Origin: Shewanella psychromarinicola
GTDB lineage: Bacteria; Pseudomonadota; Gammaproteobacteria; Enterobacterales; Shewanellaceae
NCBI RefSeq assembly: GCF_003855155.1
Contig: NZ_CP034073.1
Span: 3,286,001-3,350,000 of the forward strand
DNA: 64,000 bases
Direction of reading: 5' to 3'
The notes under the pieces were generated by a model. The model was not told the DNA's origin, did no database searches, and was given only the letters and a program-made list of their open reading frames with translations. Shown piece after piece: positions 25,556-33,487 of this stretch; within the stretch, counting starts at the first letter, position 1; each line of letters opens with the position of its first letter. Made by a program: the position numbers and the translations under genes.

Positions 25556-25915
25556 TTAGTCGGCGTCCAAAATTTCGTTTTCTTCTATCGTGCCGTAACA
25601 TTCACTGATACGTACCACAATGGCCAGTCCCAATGCGAGAGTAGATACTCCCACAACGATGGCTGTTAGTATCAGTACTTGTGGTACTGGGTTTGAAAAT
25701 ATTTGATCTTCTACACCGCTTTGTATGATGGGGGCTGTCCCGCCTTCTACCTTGTCCATAGTAATATACATAAGGAATACAGCAGATTGAAATATGGATA
25801 ATCCAATTAGTTTTTTTATCAAATTGATTTTGCTAATCACGGCATACAGTCCCACCGTTAAAATGATAGCGAATACCCAATAATTGAAGTAGCCCAGCAG
25901 TTCCAATAGTTTCAT
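25556..25915 (-). CDS. mrpC: Na+/H+ antiporter subunit MrpC (NuoK-like)
   Basis: A 119-residue protein with three membrane segments, of the NuoK/MrpC family. Typical stretches are YFNYWVFAIILTVGLYAVIS, LIGLSIFQSAVFLMYITM and PQVLILTAIVVGVSTLALGLA. It overlaps the fused subunit B gene by 4 bp. It belongs to the membrane core that ties the antiporter-like subunits to the small subunits. Confidence 0.93.
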   Translation of the reverse strand: MKLLELLGYFNYWVFAIILTVGLYAVISKINLIKKLIGLSIFQSAVFLMYITMDKVEGGTAPIIQSGVEDQIFSNPVPQVLILTAIVVGVSTLALGLAIVVRISECYGTIEENEILDAD

Positions 25916-26892
25916 GACAATCTCTCACGGGCAGCGAACGCATGGAAAATGGCCAGAAGTGCACCACAAACCGCCATGCCAACGCCGGCCTCGATAATTA
26001 ATATACCCAGCTGTTGTCCAAACACTGGGTCAGCGGCTAGTACTGAATAATCTAGAAATGCTCCTCCCATCAACATGCAAGCCACACCCACGCCGCCATA
26101 TAGCAATGCACCGCCTATAACCATACCCAACAGCACCCCGCGAGGTATTGCGCGCAACGCTTCGGATTCGCCTTCGAGCACGGCGTAAAGGATTACGCCT
26201 GTGGCAATAATTGCACCAGCTTGGAATCCACCGCCCGGGCCATATTCGCCATGGAATTGTACATAAAGACCAAATAACACGATAAACGGGATCAGCAGTC
26301 GGCCGACTACTTGGGGGATCAGATGGTGGCGTAGACCACTACTTTTTTTAATCACGGGCTGATTTTTTCGTGGAGGGCTCACACCAAGGATGAATAAAAC
26401 CCCGATACAAGCAGCGAAAACAACAAACACCTCGCCCAGCGTGTCATAGCCTCGAAAGCTGCCAAGGATTGCGGTGACCACATTGGGAATATCGATATAC
26501 TCAGGCGTTTTTTCTAGATACCAAGGCGCAAGATGTTGATGCACTGGGGCATCAGGGTCGCCGAGCCGTGGTTTGTCGAAAGTGGCGTATATTATTAGCA
26601 ATGCCAGAACGCTCACAGTACCTAGAGCTACCCACCGACCTCCCTCTCGAGCTTTTTCCCGGTCACCAGTCAGCTCCAATGCACAGAGGAAGATTACCGT
26701 TGTCACTCCAGCACCCACCGCGGCTTCTGTGAGTGCTACATCAGCAGCGTCCAAAATAAAAAAGTTGGCCGCCATTAGTAAACTGAATATAGATGTCAGC
26801 ATTACCGCGACAAACAGGTCGTCGGTGCGCACTATCGCAATAGCGGTAATGACGAGAAGGGTCAGTAGGAACAGTGCAAAAATTAAGATCAT
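25912..26892 (-). CDS. mrpB: Fused DUF4040 / MbhE / MrpB subunit
   Basis: A 326-residue protein joining three modules that are separate in archaeal Mbh operons. Residues 1-80 are a DUF4040 (MbhD, C-terminal MrpA) module, including ALTEAAVGAGVTTVIFLCAL. Residues ~85-170 resemble MbhE (VTAILGSFRGYDTLGEVFVVF). Residues ~190-320 are MnhB (VQFHGEYGPGGGFQAGAIIA). About nine membrane segments. It overlaps mrpG by 4 bp and mrpC by 4 bp. In canonical Mrp the first two modules are the tail of MrpA; here they are part of the B subunit and the NuoL-like head of MrpA is missing. Confidence 0.88.
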   Translation of the reverse strand: MILIFALFLLTLLVITAIAIVRTDDLFVAVMLTSIFSLLMAANFFILDAADVALTEAAVGAGVTTVIFLCALELTGDREKAREGGRWVALGTVSVLALLIIYATFDKPRLGDPDAPVHQHLAPWYLEKTPEYIDIPNVVTAILGSFRGYDTLGEVFVVFAACIGVLFILGVSPPRKNQPVIKKSSGLRHHLIPQVVGRLLIPFIVLFGLYVQFHGEYGPGGGFQAGAIIATGVILYAVLEGESEALRAIPRGVLLGMVIGGALLYGGVGVACMLMGGAFLDYSVLAADPVFGQQLGILIIEAGVGMAVCGALLAIFHAFAARERLS

Positions 26893-27248
26893 TCTCCGGT
26901 CCCCTCTTTGGGTAAGTTGCTAGCCTTGGGTGCGTCGCTAGCGCTTCCATCGTCTGGCTTAAGACCGGATAATAGCGCGGCATTGGCCAGCGCATAGGTA
27001 GCGGTTGGGCCAGTCAGTAGCAAAAACAGCATAATAGCAAACAGTTTAATAGCGGCTAGGGACAAACCGGCTTGTAGGATCATACCAACAAAAATTAAGA
27101 TAGTCGCCATGGTATCAGTAAGACTGGCGGCATGAATTCTGGTGTAAAAGTTTGGCAGGCGCAGGCCGCCTATGCCGCCGATCAACACGCAGGCACCACC
27201 TAGAACGAGTAGAATCCAACTCAGAATATCTAGCGCGACATCAATCAT
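26889..27248 (-). CDS. mrpG: Na+/H+ antiporter subunit MrpG
   Basis: A 119-residue MnhG/PhaG-family subunit with three membrane segments. The conserved part is GGIGGLRLPNFYTRIHAASLTDTMATILIF at about residues 24-53. A short acidic cytosolic tail follows (PDDGSASDAPKA). It overlaps mrpF by 8 bp and the fused B gene by 4 bp. Confidence 0.92.
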   Translation of the reverse strand: MIDVALDILSWILLVLGGACVLIGGIGGLRLPNFYTRIHAASLTDTMATILIFVGMILQAGLSLAAIKLFAIMLFLLLTGPTATYALANAALLSGLKPDDGSASDAPKASNLPKEGTGE

Positions 27249-27522
27249 TTTCTGCCTCAGAATCAGATTTTCTTCGGGAACGATTTTGGAAATAATTTAA
27301 TACTGCAAGAATCCCGACCATATTGACCAGAGCGTAGGCCAACGCAAGATCAAGAAAATCAGGCCGACCGTAAAGAAATGCAATGACGGACAGTAACAAA
27401 ACGGTCTTGGTACCAAACACATTGACTGCCAGTACGCGATCGTAAACGCTTGGCCCTTTAAGTGCTCTCACTAGGGCCAATACCATGGTCACCAAAATGG
27501 CTATAGAGACAACAATATACAT
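27241..27522 (-). CDS. mrpF: Na+/H+ antiporter subunit MrpF
   Basis: A 93-residue protein with three membrane segments, of the MrpF/PhaF family. The signature RALKGPSVYDRVLAVNVFGTKT is present, with the conserved Asp of the putative ion path in YDRV. It starts 2 bp after the mrpE stop and overlaps mrpG by 8 bp. Confidence 0.92.
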   Translation of the reverse strand: MYIVVSIAILVTMVLALVRALKGPSVYDRVLAVNVFGTKTVLLLSVIAFLYGRPDFLDLALAYALVNMVGILAVLNYFQNRSRRKSDSEAEND

Positions 27523-27524
27523 AA

Positions 27525-28046
27525 TTAGCGGGGCTCCAGAGCTGCTACTCGACGATTCGCTTCGCCTTTTTGTAATTCTCTTGCACTTTCACTGGTCAGG
27601 CAATGAATCAATACTTTTCCCTCGTGTAAATCCAACGTGACGGTTCCCGGGGACAGGGTAATGGAATTGCCAAAAATTACTTGGCCCACGTCCGTTCTGG
27701 CTTCCGCTTCAAGCACAACCACGGTGGGGCTTATAGGCATAGAGGGTTTCAGGATCAGCTTGGCTACGTCCAGACTCGAAATAATAATCTCTCGCAGCAG
27801 CCACAACCAATAGCCAGGCAGGCGAGGCATAAGTCTAAGCAAATCTGTATGATGCCGGAAAAAGCCCATACGATGTGCCAAGTAAACGCTGAGCAAGCAG
27901 GACAAAGCCCCCAAACTCATGACCAGTGGTTTGTAGAGTCCCGACCACAGAAGCCAAGATATTGCTAAAATAAGCAGAAGTAGCAAAACAGACGAGAGTC
28001 TTGTTTCGCCGCGTTGAAACGTATGCTGGGCTAGAGTTAAGTTCAT
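27525..28046 (-). CDS. mrpE: Na+/H+ antiporter subunit MrpE
   Basis: A 173-residue MrpE/PhaE-family subunit. The ATG at 28046 overlaps the stop of the preceding gene (ATGA), which decides the start over an in-frame TTG three codons earlier. Membrane segments lie at about 20-60 and 80-100; the C-terminal cytosolic domain carries TDVGQVIFGNSITLSPGTVTLDL, the family hallmark. It begins the mrp part of the operon. Confidence 0.92.
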   Translation of the reverse strand: MNLTLAQHTFQRGETRLSSVLLLLLILAISWLLWSGLYKPLVMSLGALSCLLSVYLAHRMGFFRHHTDLLRLMPRLPGYWLWLLREIIISSLDVAKLILKPSMPISPTVVVLEAEARTDVGQVIFGNSITLSPGTVTLDLHEGKVLIHCLTSESARELQKGEANRRVAALEPR

Positions 28047-28519
28047 AGTTTGCAAGGGTAGTTTTTCAGTAATGATTTATAGACGACTTCCATCGCCGGT
28101 TCATTTTCTTCGCTGCTATCTGTTTGGGCTGCTAGATCGGCGACGATAACGTTAACTACATCGCGCAATGGCAGCGGATCTCCGAGGCAAAAACCGGCTA
28201 GGTCTGCTGCTCTGGAACGGTCTAAACGGTTTGGCATACGAGTGCGAATCGCGCGTTCCGTGAAGGTCTCCTTACTTGCAAGGGCACTTTCGGCATTTAG
28301 CATGACTCTTGCATCGGTTGCTATTGCACCATCGATAAAGCCTTGAATATAGCGGACACAATACTGACCATCAACGCTTTCTGGTTCAGCGTTAAACAGT
28401 GCGCAGTGCGATGAAAGTTCTTGAGCCGTCAGTACTTCTACTGCCTTAGCTGGTGGTACGGACAACAATTGAACGGCCAAAAAAGCGAAAACCATTAAGG
28501 GGAAACTATCTTTTGACAT
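28043..28519 (-). CDS. Secreted Rap1a/Tai-domain protein heading the Mrp operon
   Basis: A 158-residue protein with a signal peptide (cleavage near PPAKA-VEVLT, residue ~27), so a periplasmic product. Four Cys (in SSHCALF, QYCVRYIQGFIDG, AGFCLGD and NYPCKL) and the YIQGFIDGA segment fit the Rap1a/Tai family. Known members are immunity proteins against T6SS amidase effectors, but the domain is also common in unrelated contexts. Start has AAGGA 4 bases ahead. The stop overlaps the mrpE start (ATGA), so it is translationally coupled to the antiporter genes. No effector gene is near, so an immunity role is unlikely. Confidence 0.75.
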   Translation of the reverse strand: MSKDSFPLMVFAFLAVQLLSVPPAKAVEVLTAQELSSHCALFNAEPESVDGQYCVRYIQGFIDGAIATDARVMLNAESALASKETFTERAIRTRMPNRLDRSRAADLAGFCLGDPLPLRDVVNVIVADLAAQTDSSEENEPAMEVVYKSLLKNYPCKL

Positions 28520-28595
28520 ATAAATCCTTTTTTTCTAATGATTTAACTTTATCCAATTAATCATAGTACTAAAAGTCGATTTTAGTTGTTTTTTC

Positions 28596-28612
28596 ATCAA
28601 TAAAAAATTGAT
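28596..28612. promoter_or_regulatory. Inverted repeat in the mrp/nhaR divergent promoter region, LysR-type box candidate
   Basis: ATCAAT-5-ATTGAT, a perfect dyad in the 148-bp gap between the Rap1a-like gene and nhaR. The T-N11-A spacing of LysR-type sites fits. Binding by NhaR is inference from position. Confidence 0.45.
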
Positions 28613-28667
28613 AATGTATTTTGAGAAAATAAACATTAGATGAGAGAAAAGTACATTAGGGAATTAT

Positions 28668-29576
28668 ATGGTAAAGCTTAATTATCATCACTTGCAGTAT
28701 TTTCATGCGATAGCGACACATGGCAGTATCGCTCAAGCATCAAAAGTCATGCATATTACGCCACAAACGCTTAGTGCTCAGTTAAACTTATTAGAAGTTC
28801 AATTAGGATATAGTTTGTTTGACCGAAAAGGTAAGCGTTTGGTGCTTAATGATATGGGTCACATCACACTGAGCTACGCACAGGAAATATTCAGTTTAGG
28901 AGATGAACTGATTCATTCATTGAAAAATCATTCAACTGACTTTTTTTTTCGTTTTTCCATCGGAGTCACTGATGTCATCGCGAAAGTGTTTTCATTTAAT
29001 TTATTAAAAGCGGTCTACACGATGGACGACTCTATTAAGTTAGTGTGTAAAGAAGCGAGCTTGGACGTATTACTTGGAGAATTAGCGCTAAATAAACTTG
29101 ATGCTGTTTTAAGTGATACATCATTGCCAACAGGTTCTTCGTTAAAAGCATACAGTCACCTCGTAGGTCAATCCGGTATTAGTTTTTTTGCTCATAAAAA
29201 TCTTGCTAAAACGTTAGCTGTTAACTTTCCACACTCTCTTGACGGTAATCCATTTTTTACGGCAGGAGAAGGATCTAATCAGCATTTGAGTGTACTTTCT
29301 TGGTTTAATGAACTAAATATATCGCCCCAAATAATAGGTGAATTTGACGACTCAGTGTTGGCCAAATATTTTGGGCAAGCAGGGTACGGTGTTTTTTGCG
29401 CGCCAACTATCATTGAAAATCATGTTATAGAACAATTTGATGTTGAAATTATTGGAAGAACAACGGAAATTACTGAACATTATTATTTAATATCGCCTGA
29501 GCGAAAGATTAAACATCCCGCCGTTCAGCATTTATTAACTGAAGGAAAAAAACTGTTTAATCAGCCTATAGTTTAA
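28668..29576 (+). CDS. nhaR: NhaR-type LysR transcriptional activator
   Basis: A 302-residue LysR-family regulator. The N-terminal helix-turn-helix (HGSIAQASKVMHITPQTLSAQL) and the effector domain follow E. coli NhaR throughout, for example LNYHHLQYFHAIATHGS, LFDRKGKRL, LDAVLSDTSLP, IIGEFDDSVLAKYFGQAGYG and PAVQHLL near the end. NhaR activates Na+/H+ antiporter genes in response to Na+. Here it is divergent from the Mrp operon with 148 bp between starts, so it very likely controls that operon and itself. A TAGGGA box precedes the ATG. Confidence 0.88.
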   Translation: MVKLNYHHLQYFHAIATHGSIAQASKVMHITPQTLSAQLNLLEVQLGYSLFDRKGKRLVLNDMGHITLSYAQEIFSLGDELIHSLKNHSTDFFFRFSIGVTDVIAKVFSFNLLKAVYTMDDSIKLVCKEASLDVLLGELALNKLDAVLSDTSLPTGSSLKAYSHLVGQSGISFFAHKNLAKTLAVNFPHSLDGNPFFTAGEGSNQHLSVLSWFNELNISPQIIGEFDDSVLAKYFGQAGYGVFCAPTIIENHVIEQFDVEIIGRTTEITEHYYLISPERKIKHPAVQHLLTEGKKLFNQPIV

Positions 29577-30389
29577 GATCTTTAGTGAGAACCCTGACAT
29601 CGTCGTTGCTACCGATTAAATTGGCTATAGGAAATATCGTTTTATTATCATTTCTTTTGTAATAATGATTGGCCAGTGGTTTCAATATGATTGAGAAACT
29701 TAGTCGCGAGCCAGGTTTACCGTTTTGATTTAGACTAAACAAACCAATAAGAATTCATCGACAATTATTTTATCGGTAAACGTACAAGCCAAGTTCTCCA
29801 CCATACATCAAGGTATGTGCCGACAATATTGATACACCTAGCCTTGACATAACCAAGTGTTTAATCGCTTCATTTATTATTAGCTCAACTCGTTACAGGG
29901 GAAAAGTGTGTTTGAGGTATTGATTAATTCAGCTTACTTGGTATTGGTTTAGCTTGATTTATAACGTAGCTTCATTTGAACTTATTGCCTGCAGCAGGTG
30001 AGCTACAGTACGTAGTAAATGTCGCGATCACAGGGATGTGAAAGAGTGACCTTAGTGCAGATGATTAAGCGAGACGCCAGCTCTTGATTTTACAATCAGC
30101 ATCCTTGTGGGCTTAACCAAAACATCCCTGTTTTGGATACTCGCTGACTCATCTACACCTGTAATTTAACTCTCTTCGATTTAGCCGCATAGTTGTCTAT
30201 AGATGAAAGCTAAAGAGGAAAAGCTCAAATCTAATTAGCGGACTTACTTTTGTCGGATAGACGACAATTGTTGCCAAGTGCCGCCCTCCTATGAACCCAG
30301 CGTGCAACTTTCACTAATTGCAATACTATTTCGAATGATTAGTTGGATTCACTTAACTTAACATTGTAATATTCTATCCTCTGCTAAAA
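29577..30389. other. Gene-poor stretch after nhaR with hairpins and possible coding scar
   Basis: About 810 bp with no intact gene. On the minus strand from about 29750 to 29580 a run of about 58 codons is open (it includes LNQNGKPGSRLSFSII) but has no start and no family I recognise; it may be the end of a lost gene. A perfect hairpin CCAAAACA-TCCC-TGTTTTGG is at 30117-30136, inside a stretch rich in short palindromes that looks like dispersed intergenic repeat sequence. Confidence 0.4.
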
Positions 30390-31643
30390 TTAGTGAATAA
30401 GCTCTAATGCAAGCGGAATACAACATATCGTGATGATCGCTCGCCACAAGTATGATGTGTGATACAGACTTGTGGCTGCTGGTTTAACACCAAAACTCAT
30501 TTTCAGTAAAGTCGAGCGTTTTACAATCAGCATCCCTAACCAACAAAGAGTAATTGTTAGTATTAATACAGCAACCCCCTCCAAAGCTATTGGTATTCGA
30601 AAACCTGATAACGTGTATGCCATTACAATAATGATGGTTTGATGAACGATGTAAACTGGAAATACCCATCGATTAAGTTCGCTAACAATGCGGGATTTTC
30701 GATTTAGATAACGACTAGCAATAGCGAGTATCGCAAGCACAGGCATTGTTTTCGCGCTAGCATAGACAATACCGAACATCATCGCTGCAACATCATCGTT
30801 TTCATAAAGTCCGGTTTGCCAAATATAACTGAACCCAAATTGAAGTGCCATAAGTGATATGAATGCGAATAGTGTTATTTCTATCCACGATGCGCTCAAT
30901 TTACTCCAGAATGAACCAATACTTCCCAGACAAAAGCCCACTAAGAGTAATAGTAAACCGTACATTTCACGAACGGCATCCCCAGTTAGCAGAGTGTCGA
31001 TTAACAATGTCGAAGCGATTAGCATAATTGAAAGCGCTAACAGTTTGTTACTGGCAAAAACTACAGCCTTTTGAACCCACTTTTTTATAAGTAATGGAGA
31101 ATGTTTGCATAAAAGCGTGATCAGCAATAACGCCATACTGTTCTTCCACAACGAACGTAAAAACCAAAGATGGTTTACATCAACATGAGGCCAAATACCG
31201 CTTTGATAATCGTCAAAGTAATTGAGGGGGGCAACATAGAAGGCGTAAACGAACGGCCAGAAGTCTAAAGGCATTTTGCCAGCTTGTTTCATTTCAATAT
31301 AAAGCTGTGGAGGTACAACAATCAGTACACCAATTAATAATGGGAAAAGCAGTTGAAGGCTTCTGCTCCACAGTAATTTTCCGCTGGTTTCTTTGAGTAG
31401 CATAAATCTCAATGCGACACCTGATATGAACCATAACAGCCCCATTCTCCACGGTGACAACGTAAGCATTAAATGCTGCAACAAAGTGGATTGCGATTCA
31501 TGTTTGAAATGAAATCCCCATTCCGGCACATACACCATGCCAGTGTGGAATAGAACCAACAATCCGATGGCTATAACTCTCAACCAATCTAAATGATGCA
31601 ATCTATTTGATTGATTTGACTCTTTTTCATTTAATAAATCCAT
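30390..31643 (-). CDS. Acyltransferase 3-family membrane protein
   Basis: A 417-residue integral membrane protein with about ten segments. The N-terminus RLHHLDWLRVIAIGLLVLFH and the later VNHLWFLRSLW and VFPVYIVHQTIIIV are typical of acyltransferase family 3 (OafB/OpgC type), which transfers acyl groups from the cytosolic side to extracytoplasmic sugars or lipids. The His in FHTGMVY is the expected catalytic residue. The acceptor is unknown. A LytTR regulator with membrane helices is divergently transcribed 137 bp away, a pairing that suggests control of this gene. Confidence 0.85.
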   Translation of the reverse strand: MDLLNEKESNQSNRLHHLDWLRVIAIGLLVLFHTGMVYVPEWGFHFKHESQSTLLQHLMLTLSPWRMGLLWFISGVALRFMLLKETSGKLLWSRSLQLLFPLLIGVLIVVPPQLYIEMKQAGKMPLDFWPFVYAFYVAPLNYFDDYQSGIWPHVDVNHLWFLRSLWKNSMALLLITLLCKHSPLLIKKWVQKAVVFASNKLLALSIMLIASTLLIDTLLTGDAVREMYGLLLLLVGFCLGSIGSFWSKLSASWIEITLFAFISLMALQFGFSYIWQTGLYENDDVAAMMFGIVYASAKTMPVLAILAIASRYLNRKSRIVSELNRWVFPVYIVHQTIIIVMAYTLSGFRIPIALEGVAVLILTITLCWLGMLIVKRSTLLKMSFGVKPAATSLYHTSYLWRAIITICCIPLALELIH

Positions 31644-31780
31644 AAGTAATCTCTTGTATATGGTCTAAACCTTCTGCACACTATATCTCTATTGGATGTA
31701 TGGATTTACCGCTATTCCATTGAAAAGAAATGAATAAGTGATAAGCGGTGGAATCTAGGGATAAGAGGAAGCGCTTTAAG

Positions 31781-32659
31781 ATGTTATTTACCAAGCTGCA
31801 TTATCAAAATAATAAAATCAGTTATGAAGCATTCATTTTATCTGTGTATTTCTTTATTAATGCAGGAATAAATTCGACATCAGTCCTGATGGAATCCAAG
31901 CGCGATGGCATTGCAAACTTAGCTAATTGGGAACCGTTTGTTTGGGAGTATTCAAGCGCTTTATCATCGTTATTGCTATTGCCCCTTGTCGCTATTTTTA
32001 TGACCAAGTATCCGTGGCAATGGAAGCAACCTAAATGGTCATCGTTGCAATATTTAACCGCTGCTGTTGTTTTCTCAATGGCTCATGTCGTTGTTATGCT
32101 CGTTTTGAGAGAGATAAGTTACCAATTTTCTTCGCTTGAATATGATTTTGCAAAATCAATATCTGAATTCAGTTACGAACTTATTTATGAGCTTCGAAAG
32201 GATGTTTGGAGTTTTTGTTCATTCGTCATTTTGATCTCTTTTTACCGACAAATCATTCAGCAATGGTTGGGTGATGCGAGCTGTATAGACATCACTACAA
32301 ACGCCAGTAGCAAGCTGACAAAGCACTTACTGGTGAAAAAGTTAGGCAAAGAGTTCTTGATTAAAACTGAGCAAATCGAGTGGATGCAATCAGCGGGTAA
32401 TTACGTCAATCTGCATATTGGTGATCAAGTCTATCCAACCAGAAGTACACTGGTTGAATTTGTGGCCAGTGATCCGACAAACTCGCTATGCCAAATACAC
32501 AGATCATTAGCAATAAATTTAAACTTTGTACATTGTATTGAGCCGCTTGCTAGTGGCGACGCTGAAATCACCATGCAGTCTGGACAAACACTTCGTTTAT
32601 CTCGGAGATATAAAAACTCATTTAAACAGCTAAAACAGTCGAATAATTTTGTAGAATAA
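31781..32659 (+). CDS. Membrane-anchored LytTR DNA-binding regulator
   Basis: A 292-residue protein. Four membrane segments (about 17-36, 55-75, 87-107, 143-163) precede a C-terminal LytTR domain at about 185-290, with FLIKTEQIEWMQSAGNYVNLH, the segment LCQIHRSLAINLNFVHCIEP and the end LRLSRRYKNSFKQ. ATG at 31781 is chosen because AGAGGAA lies 10 bases upstream; a GTG 11 codons earlier is possible. Such proteins are one-component regulators tethered to the membrane. It is divergent from the acyltransferase gene, its likely target. Confidence 0.83.
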   Translation: MLFTKLHYQNNKISYEAFILSVYFFINAGINSTSVLMESKRDGIANLANWEPFVWEYSSALSSLLLLPLVAIFMTKYPWQWKQPKWSSLQYLTAAVVFSMAHVVVMLVLREISYQFSSLEYDFAKSISEFSYELIYELRKDVWSFCSFVILISFYRQIIQQWLGDASCIDITTNASSKLTKHLLVKKLGKEFLIKTEQIEWMQSAGNYVNLHIGDQVYPTRSTLVEFVASDPTNSLCQIHRSLAINLNFVHCIEPLASGDAEITMQSGQTLRLSRRYKNSFKQLKQSNNFVE

Positions 32660-32774
32660 TTGAATATAGGGAAGCATAAACATCGGTAATTTTAGAGAAT
32701 AAAAATTTTAATATTATTAGGTTTAGGAAGTATTTTTTCTAATAAAAACCGTCGGCGGCTAAACTTCACTCTAA

Positions 32775-32969
32775 CTTGAAATTGTCCAGAAACGAGCTAG
32801 TCGTGATCTGCCTTTATCACTACGAGCAAACATTGATGTAGTTGAATTGACTTTGTCTGCCAAACATATCGATGAAAGGCTTATGCTTATTGTCTCTGAA
32901 CAGAAAGCATTAATCATCGCAAGTGGTGCTAATCTATTTAAGCTACTATTGATTAAAACCACAGCCTGA
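32775..32969 (+). pseudogene. Orphan C-terminal coding fragment
   Basis: A 64-codon open stretch with no start codon, bounded upstream by an in-frame TAA at 32772 and ending at TGA 32967-32969. The reading includes KRASRDLPLSLRANIDVVEL and SEQKALIIASGANLF, which look like protein sequence rather than noise. No ribosome binding site or ATG is in a useful position, and I do not recognise the family. It is probably the tail of a decayed gene in the 420-bp gap before the Nudix gene. Confidence 0.35.
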
Positions 32970-33082
32970 TCAAAATCACAGCCGGACTTAAACCACAGCA
33001 GGCTATAATAGTTAGTTTAAATGTTAGTATTATTTTTACTCAGTAGCGTTAGCTGTTCACTCTTTTTAGCAGGAACACCGTC

Positions 33083-33487
33083 ATGGCATTTAATGATTTA
33101 TTTAGGCTCAGTTCTCATGCGGTGATCACCAATGATGATGGGCAAGTTCTATTATTAAAAGCCAATTACGGCGATAAGCATTGGGGCTTACCGGGCGGTG
33201 GACTTGACCCTAATGAAACCATCCATCAAGCATTACAGCGGGAATGCCAAGAAGAATTGGGTTGTTCAGTTACGGTCAATTATCTGTCTGGGGTCTATTT
33301 TCACCGTGCGTATCAATCACAAGCATTTATTTTTCGCTGCGAGCTACCACAAGGATCGGAAATACACTTAAGTGATGAACACAGTGAGTACGCTTACGTT
33401 GCTGTTACTGAATTATCGACGATTCAGCAACAGCGAGTAAACCAATGTTTAGCGTTCAGTGGTGTGGTTTGCAGTGCGGCTTTCTAA
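33083..33487 (+). CDS. Nudix hydrolase
   Basis: A 134-residue cytosolic hydrolase of nucleoside-diphosphate-linked compounds. The Nudix box GGGLDPNETIHQALQRECQE with the following ELG is complete at about residues 38-60 and fits GX5EX7REUXEEXGU. The substrate is not predictable. AGCAGGA precedes the start. Its last 39 bp overlap the end of the convergent Gfo/Idh/MocA gene. Confidence 0.88.
   Translation: MAFNDLFRLSSHAVITNDDGQVLLLKANYGDKHWGLPGGGLDPNETIHQALQRECQEELGCSVTVNYLSGVYFHRAYQSQAFIFRCELPQGSEIHLSDEHSEYAYVAVTELSTIQQQRVNQCLAFSGVVCSAAF

Noticed and set aside
28043..28519. T6SS immunity gene with nearby effector
   Set aside because: No effector, VgrG or PAAR gene is in the window, and the gene is coupled to mrpE.
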